64,000 bases of DNA, from contig NZ_PITQ01000003.1 of the NCBI RefSeq assembly GCF_002834385.1, positions 186,001 through 250,000 on the forward strand. The letters run 5' to 3'. The notes beneath the pieces are model-generated. The model did no database searches, had not been told where the DNA came from, and was given only the letters and a program-made list of their open reading frames with translations. The stretch comes from Rahnella sp. AA (GTDB taxonomy: Bacteria > Pseudomonadota > Gammaproteobacteria > Enterobacterales > Enterobacteriaceae). Made by a program: the position numbers and the translations under genes. Below, piece after piece: positions 47,458-56,061 of the stretch; positions within the stretch are counted from its first letter, which is position 1; each line of letters starts with the position of its first letter.

Positions 47458-49329
47458 TTATCCCTGTGCGACCCAGTGATGTTCGCTGACCCGGGAATAT
47501 TTAAGTTTTTCTATCTGTACACCTGCCGGATGCACCGGCGACTTTACTTCCACATCATCAAAATTACGGAGCGCACGCTGTGTCGGATCGGCCACTGGCA
47601 CCGAACTGAGCAGGCGTCGGGTGTAAGCGTGTTGAGGATTGCTAAATACCGCATCGCGCGGGCCAATCTCGACGATCTGCCCGCTATACATCACCGCGAC
47701 CCGGTTGGCGATGCGTTCCACCACCGCCATGTCATGCGAGATAAACAGCCAGGCCACGCCGGTGTCGCGCTGTAAGTCCATCATCAGATTGACCACCTGC
47801 GCCTGAATCGAGACATCCAGCGCCGATACCGCTTCATCTGCAATAATCACCTGCGGCTGCAACGCCATCGCGCGCGCAATAGCAATACGCTGGCGCTGGC
47901 CGCCGGAGAATTCATGCGGGTAGCGCCGTGCATGAGAAGGATCCAGCCCGACACTTTTGAGCAACTGATTCACCACCGGCGTGGCATCTGCCAGCGACTT
48001 TTTCAGGCCGTGGAGCAATAAAGGTTCTGCAATAGAAAAACCGACGGTCAGGCGCGGATTCAGCGAGGCGTACGGATCCTGAAAGACCATCTGAATCTGG
48101 CGGCGTACGGCCTGAAACGGCGTGTCGCGCATCAGCGTAATTTCTTTGCCTTCCAGATGAATGCTTTCCGATTCGCTGCCGACCAGACGCAAAATCGCCC
48201 GTCCGGTGGTGGATTTTCCGCAGCCACTTTCCCCGACCAGCGCCAGCGTTTCCCCCGGCCAGATAGAGAAATCGATTTGCTCCACGGCGTGCACTTCTTT
48301 GGTCACGCGCGACAGCACGCCGGAACGGATCGGATAGCAGACCCGAAGCCCGCGCACGTCGAGGAGTGGCGGTGCGTCGTAATCTGCGGTTTTCTGATCA
48401 CCTCCGGCGGCTGAAGTGTGAGGTTCATCACCTGCAATCGATTGCTTATTTGCGCCATTTTTAGGGGCGCTGAGCAGCGGAAAACGGCGTGGCCATTTCA
48501 GCCCCTGCATGTCACCCAGTTTCGGCACGGCAGCCAGCAGCGCGCGGGTATAAGGGTGCTGCGCGTGGGCAAAAATTTCGGTCACGCTGCCCTGTTCGAC
48601 CACGTTGCCCTGATACATCACCACCACGCGGTCGGCAATTTCGGCGACAACGCCCATGTCATGCGTAATAAAGAGCACGGACATGTCGGTGCCCTGTTGC
48701 AGGTCACGCAGGATTTGCAGAATGCGCGCCTGAACGGTGACATCCAGCGCAGTCGTGGGCTCGTCGGCAATCAGCAAGGCCGGATCACAGGCCAGCGCCT
48801 GCGCAATCATTACGCGCTGACGCATCCCGCCGGAAAGTTCGTGCGGATAACATTTGAGAATGCGTTCAACGTCGGGGATACGCACCTGTTTAAGCAAGTC
48901 GCGTGCAATATTAAGCGCATTGGCTTTGGTCGCCATCCCGTGATCGAGCAGCCCTTCCGTGAGCTGATCGCCGACCCGTAATACCGGGTTCAGCGACGTC
49001 ATCGGCTCCTGAAAGATCATCGACATTTCACGGCCACGCAGCTTACGCCGGGACTCATCTGACAGAGAATTGAGGGCGTGCCGGGTGCCGTCGCGCCCGA
49101 AGAAATTGACCGTGCCGCCGTCGATATGCGCGGAATCCGGCAGCAACCCCATGACGCTCAGTGACGTGACGGACTTACCGGATCCGCTTTCGCCGACCAC
49201 CGCCACCACTTCACCTTTGTTAATAGAAAAGGAAACGCCTTTCAGCGCCTGAGTTTTGCCCTGCCGGCCTGAAAATGTCACCGACAAATCGTTAATCTGC
49301 AAAATTGGCGATGGCTGTTCATTAATCAA
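47458..49329 (-). CDS. Gsi-like fused dual ABC ATPase, GsiA type (operon C)
   Basis: This 623-residue protein has exactly the length of E. coli GsiA. Both halves are complete ABC domains: the first with [16 protein letters not shown] and LLIADEPTT, the second with GESGCGKS, FSGGQRQR and VIIADEAVSALDVS. The linker around residues 280-330 is low in complexity. It powers the GsiCD-like permeases of this operon. The gene follows the dgcA epimerase gene after 30 bp. Confidence 0.93.
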   Translation of the reverse strand: MINEQPSPILQINDLSVTFSGRQGKTQALKGVSFSINKGEVVAVVGESGSGKSVTSLSVMGLLPDSAHIDGGTVNFFGRDGTRHALNSLSDESRRKLRGREMSMIFQEPMTSLNPVLRVGDQLTEGLLDHGMATKANALNIARDLLKQVRIPDVERILKCYPHELSGGMRQRVMIAQALACDPALLIADEPTTALDVTVQARILQILRDLQQGTDMSVLFITHDMGVVAEIADRVVVMYQGNVVEQGSVTEIFAHAQHPYTRALLAAVPKLGDMQGLKWPRRFPLLSAPKNGANKQSIAGDEPHTSAAGGDQKTADYDAPPLLDVRGLRVCYPIRSGVLSRVTKEVHAVEQIDFSIWPGETLALVGESGCGKSTTGRAILRLVGSESESIHLEGKEITLMRDTPFQAVRRQIQMVFQDPYASLNPRLTVGFSIAEPLLLHGLKKSLADATPVVNQLLKSVGLDPSHARRYPHEFSGGQRQRIAIARAMALQPQVIIADEAVSALDVSIQAQVVNLMMDLQRDTGVAWLFISHDMAVVERIANRVAVMYSGQIVEIGPRDAVFSNPQHAYTRRLLSSVPVADPTQRALRNFDDVEVKSPVHPAGVQIEKLKYSRVSEHHWVAQG

Positions 49330-49359
49330 AAAACGTCTCCTTTATATAGCAGTTAAAAA

Positions 49360-50325
49360 TCAGAGCCAGACTTCGCCATTCTCGTAGCGCAATGCCGGTT
49401 CGGCGTCCTGCGCCAGCCAGATCGGGCCATCCAGATCGACACGTTCGGCCTGAACCGCCACCGGCAGCGCGGCTTCCATCGCAATGGAAGACCCGAGCAT
49501 GCACCCGACCATAATCCGCAGCCCCAGACGGCGGGCTTCTTCGGTCATCGCCAGCGCTTCGGTCAGCCCGCCGCATTTATCGAGTTTGATGTTGATCATC
49601 TCGTAACGGTCGCGCAAACCGGCGATATCCGAACGTTCGTGACAGCTTTCGTCGGCGCAGACAGGGATAGGATGCAAACAACGCACCAGATCTTTGTCGT
49701 TACCTGCCGGAAGCGGTTGTTCAATCATCGCCACGTTATATTCGTGCAGCGCCTGAAAAAGGCTGCCGAGATCCAAACCCTGCCAGGCCTCGTTAGCATC
49801 CACCACCAGCGTCACCAGCGGTGCTGCCGCGCGTATAGCGGCGACTTTCTCAATAATCTGCTCACGGTCGAGTTTGATTTTCAGCAACTGTGCGCCACCT
49901 GCGGCGGCCACTTCAGCGGCTTTCGCCATGTTCTCCACGGAATCCAGACTCAGGGTTTCTGCCGTGATAACCGAAACAGGTTTCGGCATATCAAGCAGTT
50001 GCCACAAGGTTTTGCCCTGTTTTGCCGCATCCAGACGCCACATTGCACAGTCGAGGGCATTGCGCGCCGAACCGATCGGCATCACTTCCTGCAACGCTTC
50101 ACGGGTCAGCCCCTCTTCAACCCGCGGGCGGATTAAATCCAACTGTTCGCAAACGCTTTGCGGGGATTCCTGATAATGCGCAGTGGGCGTGCATTCGCCG
50201 GTTGCGGTAAATTCACCGTCAGTCAGCGTCACCCGCACCACCGTGACAGCGGTGCGCGTACCCCGGGAAATTGCAAATGGCTTCGCCAGCGGCAATTCGA
50301 CGGACCGGAAAGTCATCTCAGTCAT
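49360..50325 (-). CDS. dgcA: N-acetyl-D-glutamate racemase / dipeptide epimerase DgcA
   Basis: This 321-residue enolase-superfamily enzyme is of the muconate-lactonising subgroup. The two catalytic lysines lie in LLKIKLD and INIKLDKCGG, and the magnesium ligands are in VDANEAW, IEQPLP and CADESC. This set occurs in L-Ala-D/L-Glu epimerases (YcjG) and in DgcA, the N-acetyl-D-glutamate racemase of a D-glutamate breakdown route. The partner DUF1611 gene directly upstream favours DgcA. Its ATG at 50325 overlaps the dgcN stop codon in ATGA style, so the pair is translationally coupled. An alternative role in epimerising cell-wall dipeptides fits the operon just as well. Confidence 0.85.
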   Translation of the reverse strand: MTEMTFRSVELPLAKPFAISRGTRTAVTVVRVTLTDGEFTATGECTPTAHYQESPQSVCEQLDLIRPRVEEGLTREALQEVMPIGSARNALDCAMWRLDAAKQGKTLWQLLDMPKPVSVITAETLSLDSVENMAKAAEVAAAGGAQLLKIKLDREQIIEKVAAIRAAAPLVTLVVDANEAWQGLDLGSLFQALHEYNVAMIEQPLPAGNDKDLVRCLHPIPVCADESCHERSDIAGLRDRYEMINIKLDKCGGLTEALAMTEEARRLGLRIMVGCMLGSSIAMEAALPVAVQAERVDLDGPIWLAQDAEPALRYENGEVWL

Positions 50326-51335
50326 CAGCCGTTGTCCCTGATCCATTGCGCAATATTTTTGATGCCGAAACGTACCGGATCGGTGGCAGGAACCCCGAAT
50401 TCTTTGCTGATTTCCGCCAGCGCGATTTTGGCTTCTTCTTCACTCACGGCAGAGGTGTTCAGCGAGAAACCGGCGATCTTAACGTCCGGGCTGGTGAGAC
50501 TGGCTGCGGCCAGATTAGTGTCGAGACACTGACGCAGCGTCGGCATAAACTGGTGCGGCAGATGACGCATGTGCGGGCGCCCCAGTTCATGACACATTAC
50601 TAATAAGTGTGCCTGCGCGCCGTGGATCAGGCCCATGCTGACGCCTGCAAAAGACGGGTGATAGAGCGATCCCTGCCCTTCGATGATGTCCCAGTGGTCA
50701 TCTTCATTAGCCGGAGCCAATGCTTCGACCGCACCGGAAATAAAGTCCGCAATCACGGCATCAATCGCGATACCGGCACCGGCCACCAGCACGCCGGTTT
50801 GCCCGGTAGCACGGAAATCTGCTTTCAAATCCAGCTCACGCATGGCCGCCTCAAGCGCCAGAGAAGTGTACATTTTGCCGACGGAACAATCGGTGCCGAC
50901 GGTAAGAATGCGTTTGCCGCTGCGCTTCTTGCCGGTGCCGGTATCCAGCTCCGGTTGCATATGGCGCACATCGAACAACTGCACGTTATGTCCGGCGGCA
51001 AGTTCCACCAGTTCGGGGATATCGTTCAGCCCCTGATGCAAACCGTTCGCTACGTTCAGCCCGGCGCGGATCGCCGTTTTAATGGAATCAATCCAGTGCG
51101 CAGGTAATTTCCCACCCGAATTCGCCGTCCCCAGGACCATGGTTTTTGCACCCTGCGCTTTTGCTTCATCGATGCTCAGATCCGGCAACCCCAATGACAC
51201 AGAATCCGTTGCCAGACGAATTTGTCCGACACAGGCTTCAGGGCGCCATACGTGTATCCCGCGCGCAGTTTTCGCCGCCAGTGGATCCATAACATCGCCC
51301 AGGAATAACAGGTACGGCTTCGGTATTTGCTGCAT
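50325..51335 (-). CDS. dgcN: D-glutamate N-acetyltransferase DgcN (DUF1611)
   Basis: This 336-residue protein of the DUF1611 family has an N-terminal Rossmann-like part and a P-loop-like segment TVGTDCSVGKMYTSLAL (about residue 147). Family members paired with a DgcA-type racemase have been described as DgcN, which acetylates D-glutamate so that the racemase can turn it into the N-acetyl-L form. The ATG at 51335 follows GGAGAA and is preferred over the long frame from 51410. It is the first gene of operon C. The assignment rests on family and the conserved gene pair; substrate use is not shown here. Confidence 0.83.
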   Translation of the reverse strand: MQQIPKPYLLFLGDVMDPLAAKTARGIHVWRPEACVGQIRLATDSVSLGLPDLSIDEAKAQGAKTMVLGTANSGGKLPAHWIDSIKTAIRAGLNVANGLHQGLNDIPELVELAAGHNVQLFDVRHMQPELDTGTGKKRSGKRILTVGTDCSVGKMYTSLALEAAMRELDLKADFRATGQTGVLVAGAGIAIDAVIADFISGAVEALAPANEDDHWDIIEGQGSLYHPSFAGVSMGLIHGAQAHLLVMCHELGRPHMRHLPHQFMPTLRQCLDTNLAAASLTSPDVKIAGFSLNTSAVSEEEAKIALAEISKEFGVPATDPVRFGIKNIAQWIRDNG

Positions 51336-51439
51336 GTCAGTTTCTCCGGAAATGAATTTTAGAATGTGTTTTAAGTAAGACCGGAGGACACTATTCCACG
51401 GGGGGCACAACGCGGCGAATACTTGTTTAGCGCTGGGGT

Positions 51440-51454
51440 ATAACTTCAGGTTAT
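51440..51454. promoter_or_regulatory. LysR-type palindrome upstream of operon C
   Basis: ATAAC and GTTAT form a perfect inverted repeat with a five-base spacer, and the site fits the T-N11-A rule of LysR regulators. It lies about 105 bp before the dgcN start, in the expected place for activation by the LysR protein encoded at the end of the operon. Confidence 0.55.
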
Positions 51455-51537
51455 GGGTATTAGAATATTGAATTTATGGGGATTATTTCACATAACGAGA
51501 AAAAGCGAGTGGCGGGGGATTCACGGGAAAGCAGCAA

Positions 51538-51568
51538 TAAAAAAAGGCAGAGCCAATGAACTCTGCCT
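51538..51568 (-). terminator. Terminator of the porin gene
   Basis: On the minus strand AGGCAGAG pairs with CTCTGCCT (plus positions 51545-51552 and 51561-51568), followed by seven T residues. It lies about 50 bp after the porin stop codon. Confidence 0.82.
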
Positions 51569-51619
51569 TTGCGATTACCTTTTTCAGACACAGAATGGGG
51601 TAATAATTTTCAAACCAAC

Positions 51620-52717
51620 TTAGAAGCGGTAAGTCAGTGCTACAGCAACAACGTCGTCAGAGCTCACGCCCAGTTTGTTGTTGTCATCAATCAGGTTGAT
51701 TGCATAGTCAACATAGGTGTACATGTTTTTGTTGAAGTAGTAGGTTGCGCCCACTTCAACGTATTTGACCAGATCTTCATTGCCAATGTTTTCAACATCT
51801 TTCGCTTTAGACTGAACATAAGCAACGGAAGGGCGCAGGCCATTTTCGAACTGGTACTGTGCTACGAATTCGTAACCCTGAGTTTTGTTAGCGTAACCGC
51901 CAGCAATTGGCTGCTGGTTGCGGGTTTCGTTATACATTGCGGCCAGATAAACCTGATTAGCATCATATTTCAGGCCAGTTGCCCATGCAGACGCTTTATC
52001 ACCACCACCGATTGCGGAAGCGGCCTGGTTATTGGTACGGTCAGAAGAAGAACCCGCGATAACAGCACCGATACCTGAACCTGCGATATCAGAATAATCG
52101 ATGGATGCGCCGTAACCGTCACCGTTGGCACGCTTATCAGCACGGCCGTCGTTTTCGTTTTTAGCCTGGTATTGCAGGGCAATATTCAGACCGGTCACCA
52201 GGCCAAAGAAGTCCTGATTACGGTAAGTAGCCAGGCTGTTAGAACGGCCTACCATGAAGTTATCAGAGTTACCGGTATCGCCACCGAACTCTGGCAGCAT
52301 ATCGGTATAGCCGATTGCGTCGTATACCACACCGTAGTTACGGCCGAAATCGATAGAACCGAAGTTTTTGATTTTCAGACCCGCGAAGCCCAGACGCGTT
52401 TTAGTCCCTTCAGTCCCGCCATGGCTCACGCCGTCGGAATCAACGCTGGTCGCTTCAGCGTGGTTAGCCTGAATGTTATATTCCCACTGGCCATAACCGG
52501 TCAGTGTGTCATTAATTTGAGTTTCACCCTTGAAGCCCAAACGCGCATAAGTCAAATCGCCATCTGAGCCTTTGTCATCAGAGAAATAATGCTTAGCGGT
52601 TACACGACCGTAAAGGTCCAGTTTATTACCGTCTTTATTATAAATTTCGGCTGCATTTGCGGTAGAACCCACTGCAATTAAAGAGACCGCTAAGGCCAGC
52701 ACACTGCGCTTCATCAT
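51620..52717 (-). CDS. OmpF-like general porin
   Basis: This 365-residue outer-membrane trimeric porin lets small hydrophilic molecules pass. The signal peptide covers about residues 1-22 (ends ANA, mature [16 protein letters not shown]). Segments [47 protein letters not shown] (constriction loop L3) and the C-terminal VALTYRF with terminal phenylalanine are diagnostic. The start MMKR and the GGDT-SDNF loop look more like OmpF than OmpC, but the gene neighbourhood differs from E. coli ompF, so I give no symbol. A leader of about 200 bp with an OmpR-like box lies upstream. Confidence 0.93.
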   Translation of the reverse strand: MMKRSVLALAVSLIAVGSTANAAEIYNKDGNKLDLYGRVTAKHYFSDDKGSDGDLTYARLGFKGETQINDTLTGYGQWEYNIQANHAEATSVDSDGVSHGGTEGTKTRLGFAGLKIKNFGSIDFGRNYGVVYDAIGYTDMLPEFGGDTGNSDNFMVGRSNSLATYRNQDFFGLVTGLNIALQYQAKNENDGRADKRANGDGYGASIDYSDIAGSGIGAVIAGSSSDRTNNQAASAIGGGDKASAWATGLKYDANQVYLAAMYNETRNQQPIAGGYANKTQGYEFVAQYQFENGLRPSVAYVQSKAKDVENIGNEDLVKYVEVGATYYFNKNMYTYVDYAINLIDDNNKLGVSSDDVVAVALTYRF

Positions 52718-52911
52718 TATTTAAGTTTCCTTGATTTTTTATAAAGGAGTTCTCATGCCCGCTTTCTTTTATATGGCGGGAATATCGGGCTGTGAGTATT
52801 TGTACATGTTTTAAAATGCGTCTGTCTGTAAAACGATTTGAACCTTAACACTGAGCACAAAAAGTTAAAATGGAAAAGTTCGACTCATTAAGTCTTTTTT
52901 GCGTAAAGAGT

Positions 52912-52931
52912 TGTAACCAAACATTTCAAAC
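52912..52931 (-). promoter_or_regulatory. OmpR-box candidate of the porin promoter
   Basis: On the minus strand the 20-bp stretch contains TTTGGTTACA, identical to the core of the E. coli ompF F1 box. It lies about 195-215 bp before the porin start, where OmpR sites are expected. Confidence 0.55.
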
Positions 52932-53051
52932 ATAAGTTCACAACCCCCTGATTATATGCGGTTTTCGCATAACGTTTTGCACCAAGATTGTGCGATGCAC
53001 TTTTTTGGCGCAATAAACCTTTCGATTTGTAAAGTTGTTGCAAGCCAGATC

Positions 53052-53073
53052 ACCTTTATCAAAAGGTTTTTTT
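53052..53073 (+). terminator. Terminator-like hairpin in the porin upstream region (plus strand)
   Basis: ACCTTT (53052-53057) pairs with AAAGGT (53062-53067) and is followed by six T residues. No gene on the plus strand precedes it, so it may end a short RNA divergent from the porin, or be chance in AT-rich DNA. Confidence 0.4.
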
Positions 53074-53364
53074 CTGTTAACAATCGTTAATGAATTAACA
53101 GAGTAATAAATCACTCTGCATTTAAATAGTGCATAGCAGGGTAATTATATTCATGATAAGTTCATTATCGAATTAATAGAAAATGCAGCCATAAGATTTA
53201 TGTACTACGTAATTTTTTTTGATTTAGGATTTTTAATAAAATAACTGAACAAAATAAAACCAAATTTGATTATTGAATAATGACGGGCGTGATTGATTTG
53301 GACGAAAATAAAGATTTCACCAATGCCCGTATTGGGTGATTTTTATTCAAAACGGGCTTTGGTT

Positions 53365-53392
53365 TTTAATTCCTCCCTTTTTACCCGGGAGG
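53365..53392 (-). terminator. Probable terminator of the MsbA-like gene
   Basis: CCTCCC and GGGAGG (plus 53372-53377 and 53387-53392) form a six-bp stem just after the stop codon on the minus strand. The trailing T-run is interrupted, so the strength is uncertain. Confidence 0.5.
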
Positions 53393-53403
53393 CAGTGACA
53401 TAT

Positions 53404-55119
53404 TTAGCGAAACTGTGCGGCGTGGAGTTGTGCGTACCGGCCCTGACGGGCCAGCAGAGATTCGTGGGTCCCCTGCTCAACGATGCCTTCTTTATCAACG
53501 ACGATAATACGGTCTGCGTTCTGAATCGTCGCCAGCCGATGTGCAATCACCAAAGTGGTTCTGCCTTCGGACAGCTCGGCCAGCGATTGCTGAATCGCCT
53601 GTTCGGTTGCGGTATCCAGCGCGGAGGTCGCTTCGTCAAGGATAAGGATCGGCGGATTCTTGAGAAAGATACGGGCAATGGAAAGCCGTTGTTTCTGCCC
53701 GCCTGAGAGTTTAACACCCCGCTCACCGATCACCGTGTCCATCCCCAACGGCAACGCGTCGATCACATCGTCAAGGCGCGCACGGCTGGCGGCAAGACGA
53801 ATTTCTTCTTCGCTGGCATCCAGCTTGCCGTAGGCAATATTTTCGCGGATTGTGCCGCCAAACAGGAAGACATCCTGCTGCACAATGCCGATGTTGTGGC
53901 GCAATGAGGTTTGCGTCATATCACGGATATCAATGCCATCGATGGTGATACTGCCGCTGTCAATTTCATAGAAACGGGGCAGCAGCGAGCACAGCGTGGT
54001 TTTCCCCGCACCGGACGGCCCGACAAACGCCAGCGTTTCACCGGCATTAATCGACAGCGTGATCCCGTTCAGAATTTTACTGGCAGGCGTATAGCCGAAC
54101 ACCACATTGTCATAATGAATGTCACCACGCAGATGGCTGACAACCTTCGCATCCGGGCGATCCACGATATCCGGTGCCGTATCGATAAGCTGTGTGAAGC
54201 GTTTAAAGCCAGCAATCCCTTTCGGATAGCTTTCCAGAACAGAGCTGATTTTCGCCACCGGACGGAAAAACACCTCCACCAGCAGCAGGAAACCGACGAA
54301 ACCGCCGTAGGTCAGTTGGTCATTGATCACGTACCAGGTGCCCGCCACCATCACAATCAGCTGAACCAGCCGCGTGCTCAGATAACTCAGCGTCAGGCTG
54401 GCGGTCATGATCTGATAGGCTTTCAGCTTCGTCGTCCGATATTTATCGTTGTCATGCGCGAACAGTTTTTGCTCATGTTCTTCGTTGGCGAAGGCTTTCA
54501 CCACGCGGATACCGCCGATGCTTTCTTCTATACGGGCGTTGAAATTCCCCACCTGCCCGAACAGCCGCCGCCAGGTTTCCGTCATTTGCGCCCCGTAACG
54601 GCTGACCATCCAGGTCATCGCGGGCACAATAATGATGGTCATCAGCGCCAGTTGCATATGCACGGTTGCCATCAGAATAAAGGCCCCAATGAAGGTCATC
54701 ACCGCGATAAACACGTCTTCCGGCCCGTGGTGCGCGACTTCCCCGACCTCTTCCAGATCTTTGGTCACATGCGTAATGATGTGGCCGGTTTTAGTGTTGT
54801 CGTAATAACGGAAAGAGAGTTTCTGTAAATGGCTGAAAGCCTGACGGCGCATGTCGGTTTCAATCCCGACGCCCAGCGCGTGGCCCCAGTAGTTCACAAT
54901 CGCCATCAGCGCGGTGTTAAACAGGTAAATCAGCAGCAACCCGACCGTCGCGCCGATGATCAGCACCCAGTCATGGGCAGGCAGAAGCTTATCAATGAAA
55001 GTTTTGATCGCCATCGGGAACCCCAGTTCCAGCAATCCGGCGAGGATCGCGCATCCGAAGTCGAGGAAGAACAGTTTTTTATAAGGCGCGTAATAAGAGA
55101 AAAAGCGGCGGAGCATCAT
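53404..55119 (-). CDS. ABC exporter half-transporter, MsbA/multidrug type
   Basis: This 571-residue protein joins a six-helix membrane domain (about residues 1-310) with a C-terminal ATPase: Walker A GPSGAGKTT, signature KLSGGQKQR, Walker B ILILDEATSALDTATE and H-loop IAHRLAT. It should work as a homodimer, exporting lipids or drugs from the inner membrane. It is not the usual msbA (which is followed by lpxK) nor clearly mdlA/mdlB; the closest type is the YheI/LmrA-like multidrug exporters. The start has GAGG four bases before it. The gene stands alone and is divergent from a DUF2461 gene across a region with a LexA-box-like site. Confidence 0.88.
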   Translation of the reverse strand: MMLRRFFSYYAPYKKLFFLDFGCAILAGLLELGFPMAIKTFIDKLLPAHDWVLIIGATVGLLLIYLFNTALMAIVNYWGHALGVGIETDMRRQAFSHLQKLSFRYYDNTKTGHIITHVTKDLEEVGEVAHHGPEDVFIAVMTFIGAFILMATVHMQLALMTIIIVPAMTWMVSRYGAQMTETWRRLFGQVGNFNARIEESIGGIRVVKAFANEEHEQKLFAHDNDKYRTTKLKAYQIMTASLTLSYLSTRLVQLIVMVAGTWYVINDQLTYGGFVGFLLLVEVFFRPVAKISSVLESYPKGIAGFKRFTQLIDTAPDIVDRPDAKVVSHLRGDIHYDNVVFGYTPASKILNGITLSINAGETLAFVGPSGAGKTTLCSLLPRFYEIDSGSITIDGIDIRDMTQTSLRHNIGIVQQDVFLFGGTIRENIAYGKLDASEEEIRLAASRARLDDVIDALPLGMDTVIGERGVKLSGGQKQRLSIARIFLKNPPILILDEATSALDTATEQAIQQSLAELSEGRTTLVIAHRLATIQNADRIIVVDKEGIVEQGTHESLLARQGRYAQLHAAQFR

Positions 55120-55261
55120 GCATCCTCATGGAATAGCCCGGAGGCGAAGCCGATAGTCTAGATGAAAACTTTTATCAATCAGAGAGTTTTATGGGCCTGC
55201 TTTCTGTACGGATTACCGGAAATTCAGCGTTCTTTTTTGATCTGGCGATAAAATTGCGTGA

Positions 55262-55281
55262 TACTGTTTAAATACACAGTG
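55262..55281. promoter_or_regulatory. LexA (SOS) box candidate
   Basis: The 20-bp site reads TACTGTTTAAATACACAGTG and fits CTGT-N8-ACAG with an AT-rich centre. It lies about 30 bp before the DUF2461 start and 140 bp from the divergent ABC exporter gene. A TTGCGT -35-like hexamer at 55254-55259 adjoins it. Confidence 0.6.
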
Positions 55282-55311
55282 CGGCATTTTTTGGCAAATT
55301 AAGGGAACATC

Positions 55312-56016
55312 ATAGGAGCATTTACCGGTTTTACGCAGCCTGGCCTGACCTTCCTGCAGACACTTCGTCAGAACAATAATAAAGAGTGGTTCGATGAAAA
55401 TCGTGATATCTATCAGGAACATCTTCTCGACCCTATGCGCAAGCTGGTCGAGGATCTGAGCCAGGATATGGTGGTCATCGACGATCTGTTTGAAACCCGC
55501 CCGGCAATTGGCAAAACCATCTCCAGAATGCACCGCGATACACGCTTCTCTCACGACAAATCTATTTATCGTTGCAACCTCTGGCTGACGTTCAAACGGT
55601 CACGTAAAAACTGGACCGATGCGCCGGTGTACTTCTTTGAATTCGGTCAGGACTGGTGGCGTTACGGGCTGGGTTATTACAGCGCGTCGAAAACCACGAT
55701 GGATCTTTTCCGCCAGCAGCTTCTGAAAAAGCCCGCAGAATTTCTGAAAATGGCGAAATGCATCGAGCCGAATTTCACCATCGAAGGCGACAGCTATAAG
55801 CGCCCGCTGATTAAAGATCAGGATCCGGCGCTGGCGGCCTGGTACAACAAAAAATCCTTTGCGCTGATAAGTTCACACAGGGATATGGAGCCGGTTTTGA
55901 GCAGCGAATTGGTGGGGATCCTGAGGGCTGATTTTCTGCGCATTGCACCGTTATATCAGATGCTGATGGGGATCGAGGGGATGAAGAGGAATCAACTGCC
56001 GTTGGGGGAAGAATGA
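55312..56016 (+). CDS. DUF2461 (TIGR02453) family protein with a non-standard start
   Basis: This cytoplasmic protein of about 234 residues has unknown function. Family segments are FTGFTQPGLTFLQTLRQNNNKEWFDENRDIYQ at the N-terminus, SRMHRDTRFSHDKSIYRCNLWL in the middle and YYSASKTTMDLFRQQL later. The frame is open and conserved from 55312, but the expected ATG there reads ATA. AAGGG lies six bases before it, the right distance for a start. The first true ATG (55435) would drop 41 conserved residues. So translation may begin at ATA or ATC, the gene may be recently damaged, or the base may be a sequencing error. A LexA-like box lies just upstream. Confidence 0.75.
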   Translation: MGAFTGFTQPGLTFLQTLRQNNNKEWFDENRDIYQEHLLDPMRKLVEDLSQDMVVIDDLFETRPAIGKTISRMHRDTRFSHDKSIYRCNLWLTFKRSRKNWTDAPVYFFEFGQDWWRYGLGYYSASKTTMDLFRQQLLKKPAEFLKMAKCIEPNFTIEGDSYKRPLIKDQDPALAAWYNKKSFALISSHRDMEPVLSSELVGILRADFLRIAPLYQMLMGIEGMKRNQLPLGEE

Positions 56017-56061
56017 TGTTCATGGGCTCGCCGCCCAGACTGGCCCAACGGATTGAGACCA

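Larger units (their letters stand above)
52718..53403. other. Long AT-rich region upstream of the porin, no gene seen
   Basis: The 686 bp contain the porin promoter and leader, an OmpR-like box, several small hairpins and a plus-strand terminator-like structure. No coding frame is convincing. I looked for a micF-like RNA start sequence and did not find one. Confidence 0.6.

Noticed and set aside
52718-53300. micF-like antisense RNA upstream of the porin
   Set aside because: The conserved micF 5' end and terminator sequence are not found. Only a generic hairpin with T-run is present, which is listed separately with low confidence.
55213-55554. Minus-strand open frame of 113 residues over the DUF2461 start
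   Set aside because: It is antisense to a conserved protein and has no family features; the plus-strand frame explains the sequence.
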